Shown in pieces: positions 9,128-17,872 of a stretch of DNA of 43,830 nt (the stretch's first letter is position 1; every line of letters begins with the position of its first letter). The DNA is taken from the NCBI GenBank assembly GCA_025359905.1, contig JANYDF010000137.1:1-43830 (forward strand), in the 5' to 3' direction. The notes under the pieces were generated by a model. The model was not told the origin of the DNA, made no database searches, and saw only the letters and a program-made list of their open reading frames with translations. Source of the DNA: Rhodospirillales bacterium (lineage in GTDB: Bacteria > Pseudomonadota > Alphaproteobacteria > Acetobacterales > Acetobacteraceae). The position numbers and the translations under genes are program-made.

Positions 9128-10960
9128 ATGCGCCGGCTTGGTTCCACGTTAGCTGCGTCTGCCGGAGCTGAGTCTGCCGGAGCTGCGTCGGTCGGCGGTG
9201 CGGTATCCGGCCGCAAGCGGGCCGGATTGCTTGCCATCGTGCTGGCTGCCGCTGCCGTGCTGCCGGGTGCGGCGGCCCATGCGCAGGGAGCGGGCGCCAA
9301 TTGGACGACCCCGGCCGGCACCGTGCAAGGCACCAGGTTCAGCACGCTGACCGACATCACCACGGCCAATGCGGGCACCCTGGTCGAGGAATTCTCGGTC
9401 AAGACCGGCATGATCGGCAGCCACGAAGGTCAACCGCTGGTGGTCGGCACGACCATGTACGTGGTGACGCCGTTCCCGAACAAGCTGCTCGCACTCGACC
9501 TTGCCAACGCGGGCAAGCTGCTGTGGACCTACAGCCCGCCGGTCACCGGCTACGCGCGCGGCGTCGCCTGTTGCGACGTGGTCAACCGTGGCGCGGCCTA
9601 TGCCAACGGCCTGATCGTGTTCGCCCTGCTCGACAACAGCGTCGTCGCGGTCAATGCGCAAACCGGCGTCCAGGCATGGCGCAAAAGCCTCGGCGACCCG
9701 CACACCGGCATGACCATGAGCGGCGCACCGCTGATCGTCGGCAACAAGGTGATCGTCGGCAATTCCGGCGGCGAGATGGGCGTGCGCGGCTGGGTGATCG
9801 GCCTTGATTTGGCCACCGGCGGCGAGGTTTGGCGCGCCTACAGCACCGGACCGGACGCCGACGTGTTGATCGGCCCCGGCTTTCACGCCTTCTATCCCAA
9901 GGACCAGGGCGCCAATCTGGGCACGACCAGTTGGCCTGGCGCGATGTGGCAGCAGGGCGGCGGCACGGTGTGGTCGTGGATCACCTACGACCCAGAGCTG
10001 AACCTGATATTCTACGGCACCAGCAATCCCGGCGTCTGGGATGCCGATCTGCGCCCTGGCGCCAACAAATGGGGCGCATCGGTGTTTGCCCGCAACCCCG
10101 ACACCGGGGCCGCCGTCTGGGCCTATCAGTTGACGCCGCATGACGGCTGGGACTTTGACGCGATCAGCGAAAACATCGCCGTCGATCTGCCGTACGGCAA
10201 CGATCCGTCGCGCAAACTGCTAGTACAGTTCGATAAGAACGGCTACGCCTACACCTTCGACCGGGCGACCGGCGAAGTGCTGGTGGCCAACCCGTTCGAG
10301 CCGGTGAACTGGGCGACCGGGGTTAATTTGAAAACCGGGATGCCGGCCATCGATCCGGCCAAGCGGACGCACCAAGGCGTCTGGACCAACAACATCTGCC
10401 CGACGCCGCTCGGCGGCAAAGACTATGAACCCGCCGCGTTCTCACCGAACACCAAGCTGTTCTACGTTCCGGCGATCAATTTGTGCTTCAACTATCAGGC
10501 GCTGAAGTCGCTCTACATCAAGAGCACGCCGTTCATGGGTGCTGACATGAACTTCATTCCGGGCGCTGGCGGCAACATGGGCGAACTGATCGCCTGGGAT
10601 GCGGTGAAGGGCAGCAAGACCTGGAGCGTCAAGGAACCGCTGCCGCTGTATGCTGGCGTGCTGGCCACGGCGGGCGATGTTGTGTTCTACGGCACGCTGG
10701 ACAAGTGGTTCAAAGCGGTCGACGCCAAGACCGGCGCGCCACTGTTCCAGACGCAGTTGGAATGCGGGATCGGCTCGAACCCGATCAGCTTCACCGGCGC
10801 CGACGGCAAGCAGCGTATCGCGGTGTATTCCGGCATTGGCTGGCTGGCGGGCGGCTTCGCGGGCGGCTCGTGCCCATTCGAAGCGGCCAACGGCGTGCGC
10901 GGCGAAAATGCCACCGGCCCGGCCGGTAGCGGCGTTGTGCACGTCTTCAAGCTGCCCTAG
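9128..10960 (+). CDS. xoxF: PQQ-dependent methanol/alcohol dehydrogenase, XoxF type
   Basis: A 610-residue periplasmic quinoprotein with an eight-bladed propeller. An unusually long, Ala-rich leader precedes the hydrophobic core of a signal peptide (ending near residue 53, AHAQ). The adjacent cysteines Cys148-Cys149 (VACCDVVNRG) form the family's vicinal disulfide. Expected metal ligands are Glu216 (GGEMGVRG) and Asn300 (GTSNP). Asp342-Phe-Asp344 (GWDFD) gives the catalytic Asp plus the second Asp, two residues on, that marks lanthanide-dependent XoxF enzymes; calcium MxaF has Ala there. xoxJ and xoxG follow directly. No MxaI small subunit is present, as expected for XoxF. A related PQQ ethanol dehydrogenase is the alternative. 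The start is discussed with the mini-ORF at 9098. Confidence 0.85.
   Translation: MRRLGSTLAASAGAESAGAASVGGAVSGRKRAGLLAIVLAAAAVLPGAAAHAQGAGANWTTPAGTVQGTRFSTLTDITTANAGTLVEEFSVKTGMIGSHEGQPLVVGTTMYVVTPFPNKLLALDLANAGKLLWTYSPPVTGYARGVACCDVVNRGAAYANGLIVFALLDNSVVAVNAQTGVQAWRKSLGDPHTGMTMSGAPLIVGNKVIVGNSGGEMGVRGWVIGLDLATGGEVWRAYSTGPDADVLIGPGFHAFYPKDQGANLGTTSWPGAMWQQGGGTVWSWITYDPELNLIFYGTSNPGVWDADLRPGANKWGASVFARNPDTGAAVWAYQLTPHDGWDFDAISENIAVDLPYGNDPSRKLLVQFDKNGYAYTFDRATGEVLVANPFEPVNWATGVNLKTGMPAIDPAKRTHQGVWTNNICPTPLGGKDYEPAAFSPNTKLFYVPAINLCFNYQALKSLYIKSTPFMGADMNFIPGAGGNMGELIAWDAVKGSKTWSVKEPLPLYAGVLATAGDVVFYGTLDKWFKAVDAKTGAPLFQTQLECGIGSNPISFTGADGKQRIAVYSGIGWLAGGFAGGSCPFEAANGVRGENATGPAGSGVVHVFKLP
9151..9195 (+). 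repeat. Three tandem 15-bp repeats in the xoxF leader
   Basis: Copies at 9151-9165 (AGCTGCGTCTGCCGG), 9166-9180 (one mismatch) and 9181-9195 (more degenerate). They are in frame and encode AASAG-AESAG-AASVG in the region before the signal-peptide core, which explains its extra length. Confidence 0.8.
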
Positions 10961-10973
10961 GCGGAACACGGCG

Positions 10974-11798
10974 ATGCAAAGTGCAATGATGCTGCACGTG
11001 CGCGCATGGCTGGCGGCGGCCTGTTTGGCCGCCGCCCTGCCAGTGGCCGACGCGGCGGCGGACACGCGGACGCTGCGGGTCTGCTCCGACCCCGACAACA
11101 TGCCGTTCTCCAACGACCGGCAGGAAGGTTTCGAAGACAAGATCGCAGCGGTGCTGGCCGATGATCTGCACGCCACGCTGCAAACCACCTTCCGCTCCGC
11201 CCGGCGCGGCTTCGTCCGCCGCACCTTGCAGACCGGCGACTGCGATGTGGTGATGGGTATCCTGAGCCACGCGCCGGGGGTTGCGACGACGCGGCCGTAC
11301 TACCGCTCGTCGTACGTGTTCGTGACCGCGCGTGACCGGCATCTGCGCTTTGCCTCGTTCGATGACGAAGCGTTGCGCGACCTGCGTATCGGCCTGCACG
11401 CACTCGGGGCCGAGGGCGCCAACACGCCACCGGCCGAGGCGCTCGCCAAGCGCGGGGTGACTGGCAACATCGTCGGCTTCCCGATGTTCGGCACCGATGG
11501 CGAAACCGCCATCCCGCCGGGCCGGATCATCGACGCGGTGGCGGGCGGACAGATCGACGTGGCGATCGTGTGGGGGCCGATTGCGGGCTATAACGCACGG
11601 CAATATCCGCAAAAACTCGATCTGCTGGCCACCCCGGCCGACCCGGCGCAGCCGCTGGTGCCGTTCGCCTACGACATCGCGCTGGGCGTACGGAAAGATC
11701 AAATCGGCCTGCGCGATGAACTGGACGGCGCGCTGGAGCACCGGCGGGCCGATATCCTGGCGATTCTGAATGCTTACGGCGTGCCGCTGACCGACTGA
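10974..11798 (+). CDS. xoxJ: XoxJ/MxaJ-like periplasmic binding protein
   Basis: A 274-residue protein with a signal peptide (hydrophobic core around AWLAAACLAAALPVADAAA) and a type-2 periplasmic solute-binding fold beginning LRVCSDPDNMPFSN, the hallmark opening of MxaJ/XoxJ proteins. These are thought to help activate or assemble the PQQ dehydrogenase rather than to feed an ABC transporter; no ABC genes are present. It lies 13 bases after xoxF and 50 before xoxG, so one operon is likely. An ATG at 10986 would also give a signal peptide. Confidence 0.88.
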   Translation: MQSAMMLHVRAWLAAACLAAALPVADAAADTRTLRVCSDPDNMPFSNDRQEGFEDKIAAVLADDLHATLQTTFRSARRGFVRRTLQTGDCDVVMGILSHAPGVATTRPYYRSSYVFVTARDRHLRFASFDDEALRDLRIGLHALGAEGANTPPAEALAKRGVTGNIVGFPMFGTDGETAIPPGRIIDAVAGGQIDVAIVWGPIAGYNARQYPQKLDLLATPADPAQPLVPFAYDIALGVRKDQIGLRDELDGALEHRRADILAILNAYGVPLTD

Positions 11799-11848
11799 AC
11801 GGCTCACAACATCCGATCTTCTTGAACACAGGCGAAGGAGGAAAGCAT

Positions 11849-12217
11849 ATGCGCATTTTACCGGGCCGAATCGGCGCGACTGTCGGTCTCGCCCTCATGC
11901 TAGGGTCGGCACTTGCCGGCACCGCGGCCGCTTATACGTTAACTCCGGCCGGCGAGGGACGGCGGATGTTCCTCAAGCTAAACTGCTACGGCTGCCACGG
12001 CATGAACGCAGGCGGTGGGATGGCGATCAGCATCCAGCACGCCGAGCCGGGCGATGTGGGCGAAGCGGTCCGCAGCGGCGAAGAGTCGGGGATGCCGGCG
12101 TTCGGCAAATTCGTCACCCCCACCGATATCACCAACATCGCCGCCTATCTGGCGTCAATCGGCAAAGCCAACGAACCGAAGTTCACCCATTGGTGGGAAC
12201 CCATCCCCTCGCAATGA
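11849..12217 (+). CDS. xoxG: XoxG-like c-type cytochrome, electron acceptor of XoxF
   Basis: A 122-residue protein with a signal peptide ending near residue 28 and one heme c site, CYGCH (Cys46, Cys49, His50). Met82 in SGMPAFG is the probable axial ligand. It should take electrons from the XoxF dehydrogenase in the periplasm. It is shorter than the cytochromes cL/XoxG I know, so only the heme core seems present. The start is well supported by AAGGAGGAAAG before the ATG at 11849. Gene order xoxF-xoxJ-xoxG differs from the F-G-J order of Methylorubrum. It ends 23 bases before the convergent racemase gene. Confidence 0.85.
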   Translation: MRILPGRIGATVGLALMLGSALAGTAAAYTLTPAGEGRRMFLKLNCYGCHGMNAGGGMAISIQHAEPGDVGEAVRSGEESGMPAFGKFVTPTDITNIAAYLASIGKANEPKFTHWWEPIPSQ

Positions 12218-12240
12218 CAGTGCTGGCGGTGCAACGGCGT

Positions 12241-12942
12241 TCAATCGGCGAGCGCCCATTGCACCGCCGCTTCGGCGTGCAAGGTGGTGGTGTCGAACAG
12301 CGGCACCGCGCTGTCTTCGGGTTGCACCAGCAGCATGATCTCGGTGCAACCCAAGATCACCGCCTGCGCGCCGCGTGCAATCAACCGGGCGATCACGTCG
12401 CGGTAAGCGGCGCGCGAGGCAGCCTCGACGCGGCCTTGCACCAGTTCCTCGTAGATGATGCGGTGCACGGTGGCGCGGTCTTCGGTCTGCGGTATCACCA
12501 CATCTAAATCGAACCGATCCCGCAGCCGTCCCTTGTAGAAGTCGTGTTCCATGGTGAACGCGGTGCCGAGCAGCGCCACGCGGGTGATCCCGGCCGCGCC
12601 GATCGCGGCCCCGGTGGGATCGGCGATGTGCAGCAGCGGCACCCCGGCGGCCTGCTCCACCGCGCCGGCCATGCGGTGCATGGTGTTGGAGCAGATCAGC
12701 ACACACTCGGCCCCGCCGGCGGCCAACCGGCGCGCCGCATCGGTCATTGCCGCTTCCGCCAGATCCCAGCGCCCCGCGTGTTGCATGGCTTCGATTTCGC
12801 CGAAATCGAACGACCACATCAGGCAGCGCGCCGAATGGCCGCCGCCGAGCCGGGCGCGGGTGGTCTGATTGATAATCCTGTAATATTCGGCCGAACTTTC
12901 CCAGCTCAGGCCGCCGATCAGGCCGATCACGCGGTGCGGCAT
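12241..12942 (-). CDS. Aspartate/glutamate racemase family protein
   Basis: A 233-residue protein of the Asp/Glu racemase fold. The N-terminal VIGLIGGLSWESSAEYY and the two catalytic cysteines Cys84 (CSNTMH) and Cys199 (GCTEI) are all present, so cofactor-independent racemisation of an acidic amino acid is chemically possible. These sequences are closest in character to the YgeA-like broad-specificity group; the true substrate is not known. The ATG at 12942 is preceded by AAGGAG at good distance; the frame also opens upstream to 13002, but that part has no family similarity. The gene stands alone, divergent from the histidine kinase and convergent with xoxG. Confidence 0.88.
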   Translation of the reverse strand: MPHRVIGLIGGLSWESSAEYYRIINQTTRARLGGGHSARCLMWSFDFGEIEAMQHAGRWDLAEAAMTDAARRLAAGGAECVLICSNTMHRMAGAVEQAAGVPLLHIADPTGAAIGAAGITRVALLGTAFTMEHDFYKGRLRDRFDLDVVIPQTEDRATVHRIIYEELVQGRVEAASRAAYRDVIARLIARGAQAVILGCTEIMLLVQPEDSAVPLFDTTTLHAEAAVQWALAD

Positions 12943-13186
12943 GGCATACTCCTTGGTGTGTTGGGCCAGCCCGGCCGAGGGATACAAAACTTGCTGCGGC
13001 AACTTATCGCCTCAGTATCGTCAATCGTGCACCTAGTCATGGGACCGCCGCCGATCGCCTATATAAAAACCTCACCGCTCGCCCAGACCAACAACGTGGG
13101 GATTTGTATTATTTTGCTTTCGTGCACTGTTCTGCGCCCCGTGCCTCCACTAGTATGCCACGGCATTTTGCCGGAGCCTGCGGCAA

Positions 13187-16100
13187 TTGCTGCATATGGC
13201 CGGGTGCGCCTTCATGGTTTGCGAAACCCCGCACCGCGCGCCGGCCTGCCTTACCTACGTTTCGCCCAGCATTGCCCAACTGATCGGCCATTCCGCCGAA
13301 GCAGTCCTGCACCTCGGCAGCACCCTCAGTCTGTCGGACGCCGCGGGCCAAGCAGCGCTGAACAAGGCCATCGCAGACACCGAGCATGCGGACCAAGTGA
13401 GCTTCGTCTACCGGCTCAATCACGCCGATGGCCGATGGATCTGGATCAGGAATGGCTGCACCATCACACGGCGCGGTCCGGACGGCATGACCGCAGCGTG
13501 CGTGCTGACCGACGTGTCGCACGAATACGCGCTGCAAGCCGATCTGCATCAGACCCAGGAACGGCTGACCGAACTGGTCAACGAAGCCCCAGGCGTACTG
13601 ACCCAATCCAAACTGACGCGCGACGGCAAATGGCAACGGCTATTTTTTTCGAACAATGTGCAGCGGGTCACCGGCTATCCGGCGGCGCATTTGTTGCTCC
13701 CAGGCGTGTGGGACGGGCTGCTGGACACCGCATCGCTTGCCGGGCGCGACGCCGCGCAGATGCTGCTCCCCGAAACCTGGACCAGCACCCTCGATGCGCA
13801 GGGATTGGCGATCCGCGATGCGGCGATCGATCAAGCGCAGCGGACCGGGCATGTGGACTATGACTGCTGGGTACGCCATGCCGCCGGGCACCGGGTGCGG
13901 GTGCGGGTCACGCTGCGCTGCGTCCCGGTGGCTGATGGACATTGGCGGATCATTGGCACGGGGCTGGATATCACCGCGCTGCACCTCGCCAATGAAGCCC
14001 GCGCGGCCGCCGAAGGACGGCTGGCCGCGCTGGTCAACGAGGCCCCGAACACGCTGTTCGAAGTGACGCTAAAGCCTGACAGCACGTGGGAGGCGACCTA
14101 CCAATCCGGCAACGTGCCCCGGTTGCTGGGGTTCACCCAAGCGGAAATCATGGCAATTGGCGGCTGGGAATGTCTGCACGATGCGGACGGACTCCAGGCG
14201 CGGCACCGGTCGGTCAAGCAAGCCATCCAGACCGGCGAGGGCAGCTACGAGGCGTGGCTACCCCACAAAGACGGCCGTACGATCCGCACCCGAACGTCAT
14301 GGCGCGCGGTGCCCGGCGATAACGGCGACTGGCGCTTCGTCGGCACCACGCACGACATTTCCGCGCTGCACGACGCCAATCAGGCCCAGGCCGCTGCCGA
14401 AGCCCGCGTGGCGGCATTGCTGCACGACGCGCCGGGTATGCTGCTGCAAGGCGAAGTCCTGCCCGATGGCCGCTTCCACCGTACCTATGTTTCGGAAAAC
14501 GTGGCGCGCTACACCGGCTACAGCGTCGCGCAAATTGGCGCCGACGACGCTTGGACCAACTTGATGGACCCGGACGGGCAAGCCGAACGGCAGGCTGCCA
14601 TTGCGGAGTCGCAGCGCAACGGTGAAGCAACATACGAGTGCTGGATACGGCATGCCGACGGACGGCGGCTGCGATTCCGTGCCGCGTGCCACGCCAAGCA
14701 GATCGGGCCGAATCATTGGCGCTACACCAGCCACCTGATGGACATCACCGATCTGCACGCGGCCATCGAAGCCCGCACCGCAGCGGAAGCGCGGCTGAAC
14801 CTGCTGGTGCAGGATGGTCCGGGCGTGCTGTTCCAAGATCTGCTGGTGAAGGGCGGCACGCGGCAGCTTCTATACATTTCGCCCAACGTGCAAAGCGTGA
14901 CCGGGCATTCACAATTGGGCAGCACAGGCAAACTGCCACAGGCCATGAGCGCCGTGGATGCGGCGGGTCTGCAAGCTTGGGAGGCCGCAACACAGTGCGC
15001 CTGCGAGACCGGCGAGGCGGCGTGCGAAGTCAGTCTGCTGCACGCCGATGGGCATCGGATGTGGCTGCGCGCCAACATGAAGACCCGGCTGACCGCTGGT
15101 GGCGATTGGCTGCTGACCGGCTACATGGTCGATATCAGCCGCGAGCACAGCCTATCCGATGCGCTGGAAAGCGCCCGGCGGCAGCTTGAGGACATGGTGG
15201 CGTCCGGGCCCGGCTGGTTGTACCGGATTTCCATCTTTCCAAACAACGATTGGCGGCTCGATTATATCTCCGACAATGTCGAGCGGCTGACAGGCTATAC
15301 AAGCGCCGAAGTGTCGGCACCGGGTTGGCTGCGCTCGGTTCTCGATCCGGCGTTTCTGCCGGACATCGGGCAGGCAATGCAAAAATTGCTGATGCGCGAG
15401 CGCACGGCTGTCGAATACCGGTTGCGCACCAAGGGCGGCAATTGGATCTGGATCAACGACACGCTCAGCCCGAATGCGCATGCAAGCGCCGACGGCAGCC
15501 TGCAAGCGGTCGGCTATTCATCCGATATCACGCAGATCAAGGAACAAACCGCGCAATTGCAGCAAACCGCACGGTTGGCCGTGCTGGGCGAAATGGCCAG
15601 CGGCATGGCGCATGAGTTGCGCCAGCCGCTGTCGGCGATCTCCTTCGCGGCCCAAAACGCCGAACTGGCGCTCAACCGCAGTGATCTGGACAACGTGACG
15701 GTGCGGTTATCGCGGATCGTTCAGCAAACCGAGCGGGCCAGCAACATCATCGAGCACCTGCGCCAGTTTGCCCGCGGCGCCGAGCCGGCCGCCCCGCCGG
15801 AGCGGATTTCGCTGGCGAGCGTGGTGGAAGGAACGCTGACGCTGGTTGGCGAATCGCTGCGGCTGGCTGGCATCGAGGTGGAGCAGGCGTTGGGCGCGCC
15901 CGCGCCGGCGGTGCTGGCCCAGGTGATGCCACTGGAACAAGTGTTGGTGAATTTACTGCTGAATGCGCGCGATGCGCTGGCCATACACCGCCCGGTGCAG
16001 CGCCGCATCCGCATTGCCGCCGAGGCCGGGCCGCGCCCCGGTCTGGTGCAATTGTCAGTGTCCGACAACGGCGGCGGCATTTCGCCGGCCATCCTGCCGC

Positions 16101-16273
16101 TGGTGTTTCAGCCGTTTGTGACCACCAAACTGGCCGACAAAGGCACCGGGTTGGGGTTGTCGATCTGCCACGGCATCATCGGCCGCCTCGGCGGCGAGAT
16201 CGCCGCCCGCAACGATGCGGACGGCGCGGTGTTCACCATCACGCTGCCCGAAGCAAGCGGGCAACCGGCCTGA
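13187..16273 (+). CDS. Soluble hybrid-less histidine kinase with six tandem PAS domains
   Basis: A 1028-residue cytoplasmic sensor kinase; no membrane helix or signal peptide is visible. Six PAS modules repeat about every 130 residues, each with a core like YVSPSIAQLIGH. Their core positions are near 23, 148, 304, 432, 562 and 691, and modules 2-5 are joined by A-A-E-A-R-rich linker helices. The kinase core follows: H-box GMAHELRQPL with His809, N-box LLLNARDAL near 925, DNGGGI near 960 and GTGLGLS near 986. There is no receiver domain and no response regulator gene next to it. The start is a TTG at 13187 with GGAG 10 bases upstream; an ATG at 13196 is possible. The ligand or cofactor of the PAS domains is unknown. 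Confidence 0.9.
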   Translation: MLHMAGCAFMVCETPHRAPACLTYVSPSIAQLIGHSAEAVLHLGSTLSLSDAAGQAALNKAIADTEHADQVSFVYRLNHADGRWIWIRNGCTITRRGPDGMTAACVLTDVSHEYALQADLHQTQERLTELVNEAPGVLTQSKLTRDGKWQRLFFSNNVQRVTGYPAAHLLLPGVWDGLLDTASLAGRDAAQMLLPETWTSTLDAQGLAIRDAAIDQAQRTGHVDYDCWVRHAAGHRVRVRVTLRCVPVADGHWRIIGTGLDITALHLANEARAAAEGRLAALVNEAPNTLFEVTLKPDSTWEATYQSGNVPRLLGFTQAEIMAIGGWECLHDADGLQARHRSVKQAIQTGEGSYEAWLPHKDGRTIRTRTSWRAVPGDNGDWRFVGTTHDISALHDANQAQAAAEARVAALLHDAPGMLLQGEVLPDGRFHRTYVSENVARYTGYSVAQIGADDAWTNLMDPDGQAERQAAIAESQRNGEATYECWIRHADGRRLRFRAACHAKQIGPNHWRYTSHLMDITDLHAAIEARTAAEARLNLLVQDGPGVLFQDLLVKGGTRQLLYISPNVQSVTGHSQLGSTGKLPQAMSAVDAAGLQAWEAATQCACETGEAACEVSLLHADGHRMWLRANMKTRLTAGGDWLLTGYMVDISREHSLSDALESARRQLEDMVASGPGWLYRISIFPNNDWRLDYISDNVERLTGYTSAEVSAPGWLRSVLDPAFLPDIGQAMQKLLMRERTAVEYRLRTKGGNWIWINDTLSPNAHASADGSLQAVGYSSDITQIKEQTAQLQQTARLAVLGEMASGMAHELRQPLSAISFAAQNAELALNRSDLDNVTVRLSRIVQQTERASNIIEHLRQFARGAEPAAPPERISLASVVEGTLTLVGESLRLAGIEVEQALGAPAPAVLAQVMPLEQVLVNLLLNARDALAIHRPVQRRIRIAAEAGPRPGLVQLSVSDNGGGISPAILPLVFQPFVTTKLADKGTGLGLSICHGIIGRLGGEIAARNDADGAVFTITLPEASGQPA

Positions 16274-16280
16274 TGCCGCG

Positions 16281-17750
16281 CTAACCGGGGTCGAGCGAAC
16301 GCAGAAAATCCACCGGGTCGTGCAGGTCGAGAATGTTGATCTCGGTCAGGTCGGGCACTGCGTCCGGCCGGTGGGCGGCATAGATCGGGGCGATGCAGGC
16401 CTTGCCGTTATACGAGACGCGGAACTCAAACACGCCAGGCTGGATCACCGGACGGTGCCCTGACGGCACGGCGGGCGCCGGTTCTGGCGCGGCGGCAAAT
16501 GGCGCCGGTTCTGGAGCGGGTGGTGCTGCTTCCGGCACGGGCGGCGGGGGTTCGGCGGCGGGCAGCGCGGCAGTCGGTAGGGCGGCAGTCGGTAGGGCGG
16601 CAGCAGGCTCCGGCAATTCCGGCTGCGGCGCGCCACCGTGCGGCGGCAGGCCGGGCGGCAGCGACAGGTTCACCTCGCTCGGCGGGTAATGTCCAAGTTG
16701 GGCAGCCAGCCAATGCCACTCCTCCGGGTCGAGAAACTCCTCCTGCTTAAACGCGCCGTCGATGTGCGACATGTTAAAGGTGTAGCGAACGTCGATGAAC
16801 GAGGCCATGCGCTCGTCGCGCAGATAGGCCACAAGTTCCGGGATTTCCCGCAAGTTCGACTTATAGGCCATCATGATGTAACGGATTTTCGGCGGGTTGG
16901 GGCCGGATTGGCAGGCTGCCAGCAGCTTCTCCCAACTCTCCATGAAAATCCGGTGCTTGGCGCCTTTGCGCATCCGCTCGTAAAGCTCCGGATTGCGCGA
17001 TTCGATGGAGACGTTCAGGTGGTTCAGGCCGCTGCGGCCCAGCACATCGTAGTATTCCTGCGGCATCCGGCGGCTGAGATTACTGGTGTAGAAGATGTTG
17101 GAGCGAAATTCGGCGGGAATGCGCTCGATCATGCTGGCGAATTGCGGGTGCATGGTCGGCTCGTGCAGGCACGACAGCCAGAAATGCCCCTCGCCAACAT
17201 ACGGCATCAGCCGGATCGCCGCATCGAACACTTCATCGCTCATGGTATTGGTGCGGTGCGTGGTGGCGTAGTCGTACAGGCAAAACGGGCAGCGCAGATT
17301 GCAGTTGTCGACGATGTCGAGTGCGGCGTAGCGGATCGGCTTGTAGTCCTGCTGCGGATGCTTGGCGTGCGCCAGCGCCGGGCCGCCGCCGGCTGGGCGC
17401 ACCCGCAGCCGCTGGCGCTCGCTCTCGGACAGATTGGCGGGCAGCACCATATGGAACCCGTGCGCCGGGCCGCTGGACGGCGGGTGCGCCAGCCAATCGG
17501 TCTGCCGGGCGGCACGGCCTTCGGCGATGATCATGGGCGCGGGGCCGCCGGTCAGCACAACCTCGAAGTCCGGGGCCTCGCCGGGCCGGGCCGGATCGAC
17601 CATCCAGCCGGCGACGTGGCGGGTGCTGAGTTGTTCCACCAGCCCCTGATATGCGGGACGGACGGCAGGCGGCGGCGCTTGCAGTGACGCCGCACTCGAA
17701 CGGGGGACATCCCGCGACCGGTTGGAAAACAGCCGTTTGATGCCGAACAT
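16281..17750 (-). CDS. Radical SAM protein with N-terminal GW-type accessory domain
   Basis: About 489 residues from the ATG at 17750 (MFGIKRLF); an ATG at 17789 is possible. Order: a GW-type accessory domain (about 35-105, GWMVDPARP .. HGF .. LPAN); a radical SAM domain with CNLRCPFC (Cys150, Cys154, Cys157) that binds the 4Fe-4S cluster and SAM; a Pro/Ala-rich hinge with short repeats (ALPTAALPTA); and a small C-terminal domain. Radical SAM proteins of this general type act in peptide or sugar modification; the substrate is not readable here. The same accessory domain is found in two glycan proteins of this window, and the gene diverges from a methyltransferase-glycosyltransferase fusion, so a role in surface glycan or glycoconjugate modification is inferred. 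Confidence 0.8.
   Translation of the reverse strand: MFGIKRLFSNRSRDVPRSSAASLQAPPPAVRPAYQGLVEQLSTRHVAGWMVDPARPGEAPDFEVVLTGGPAPMIIAEGRAARQTDWLAHPPSSGPAHGFHMVLPANLSESERQRLRVRPAGGGPALAHAKHPQQDYKPIRYAALDIVDNCNLRCPFCLYDYATTHRTNTMSDEVFDAAIRLMPYVGEGHFWLSCLHEPTMHPQFASMIERIPAEFRSNIFYTSNLSRRMPQEYYDVLGRSGLNHLNVSIESRNPELYERMRKGAKHRIFMESWEKLLAACQSGPNPPKIRYIMMAYKSNLREIPELVAYLRDERMASFIDVRYTFNMSHIDGAFKQEEFLDPEEWHWLAAQLGHYPPSEVNLSLPPGLPPHGGAPQPELPEPAAALPTAALPTAALPAAEPPPPVPEAAPPAPEPAPFAAAPEPAPAVPSGHRPVIQPGVFEFRVSYNGKACIAPIYAAHRPDAVPDLTEINILDLHDPVDFLRSLDPG
16567..16606 (-). repeat. 15-bp tandem repeat encoding the Pro/Ala hinge
   Basis: The plus-strand unit GCGGCAGTCGGTAGG is repeated exactly at 16567-16581 and 16582-16596, followed by a partial third copy. 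Read on the minus strand it encodes repeated A-L-P-T-A in the flexible hinge of the radical SAM protein. Confidence 0.75.
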
Positions 17751-17872
17751 CGTCCAATCCCGCTGCGATTGCGCGATCTGCGATAGCATACCGCCGCCCC
17801 GCGTGGCCAATCACGCGAATGGAACGCCAGCGACCCCTTTCCCGGCCCGCCGAGAACCTGTAGCTCCCGGTT

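Noticed and set aside
13060-13115. TATATAAAA and TATTAT near 13066 and 13107 as promoter of the PAS kinase
   Set aside because: The -10-like elements are good, but no matching -35 could be placed at 16-18 bases, so no feature was called.
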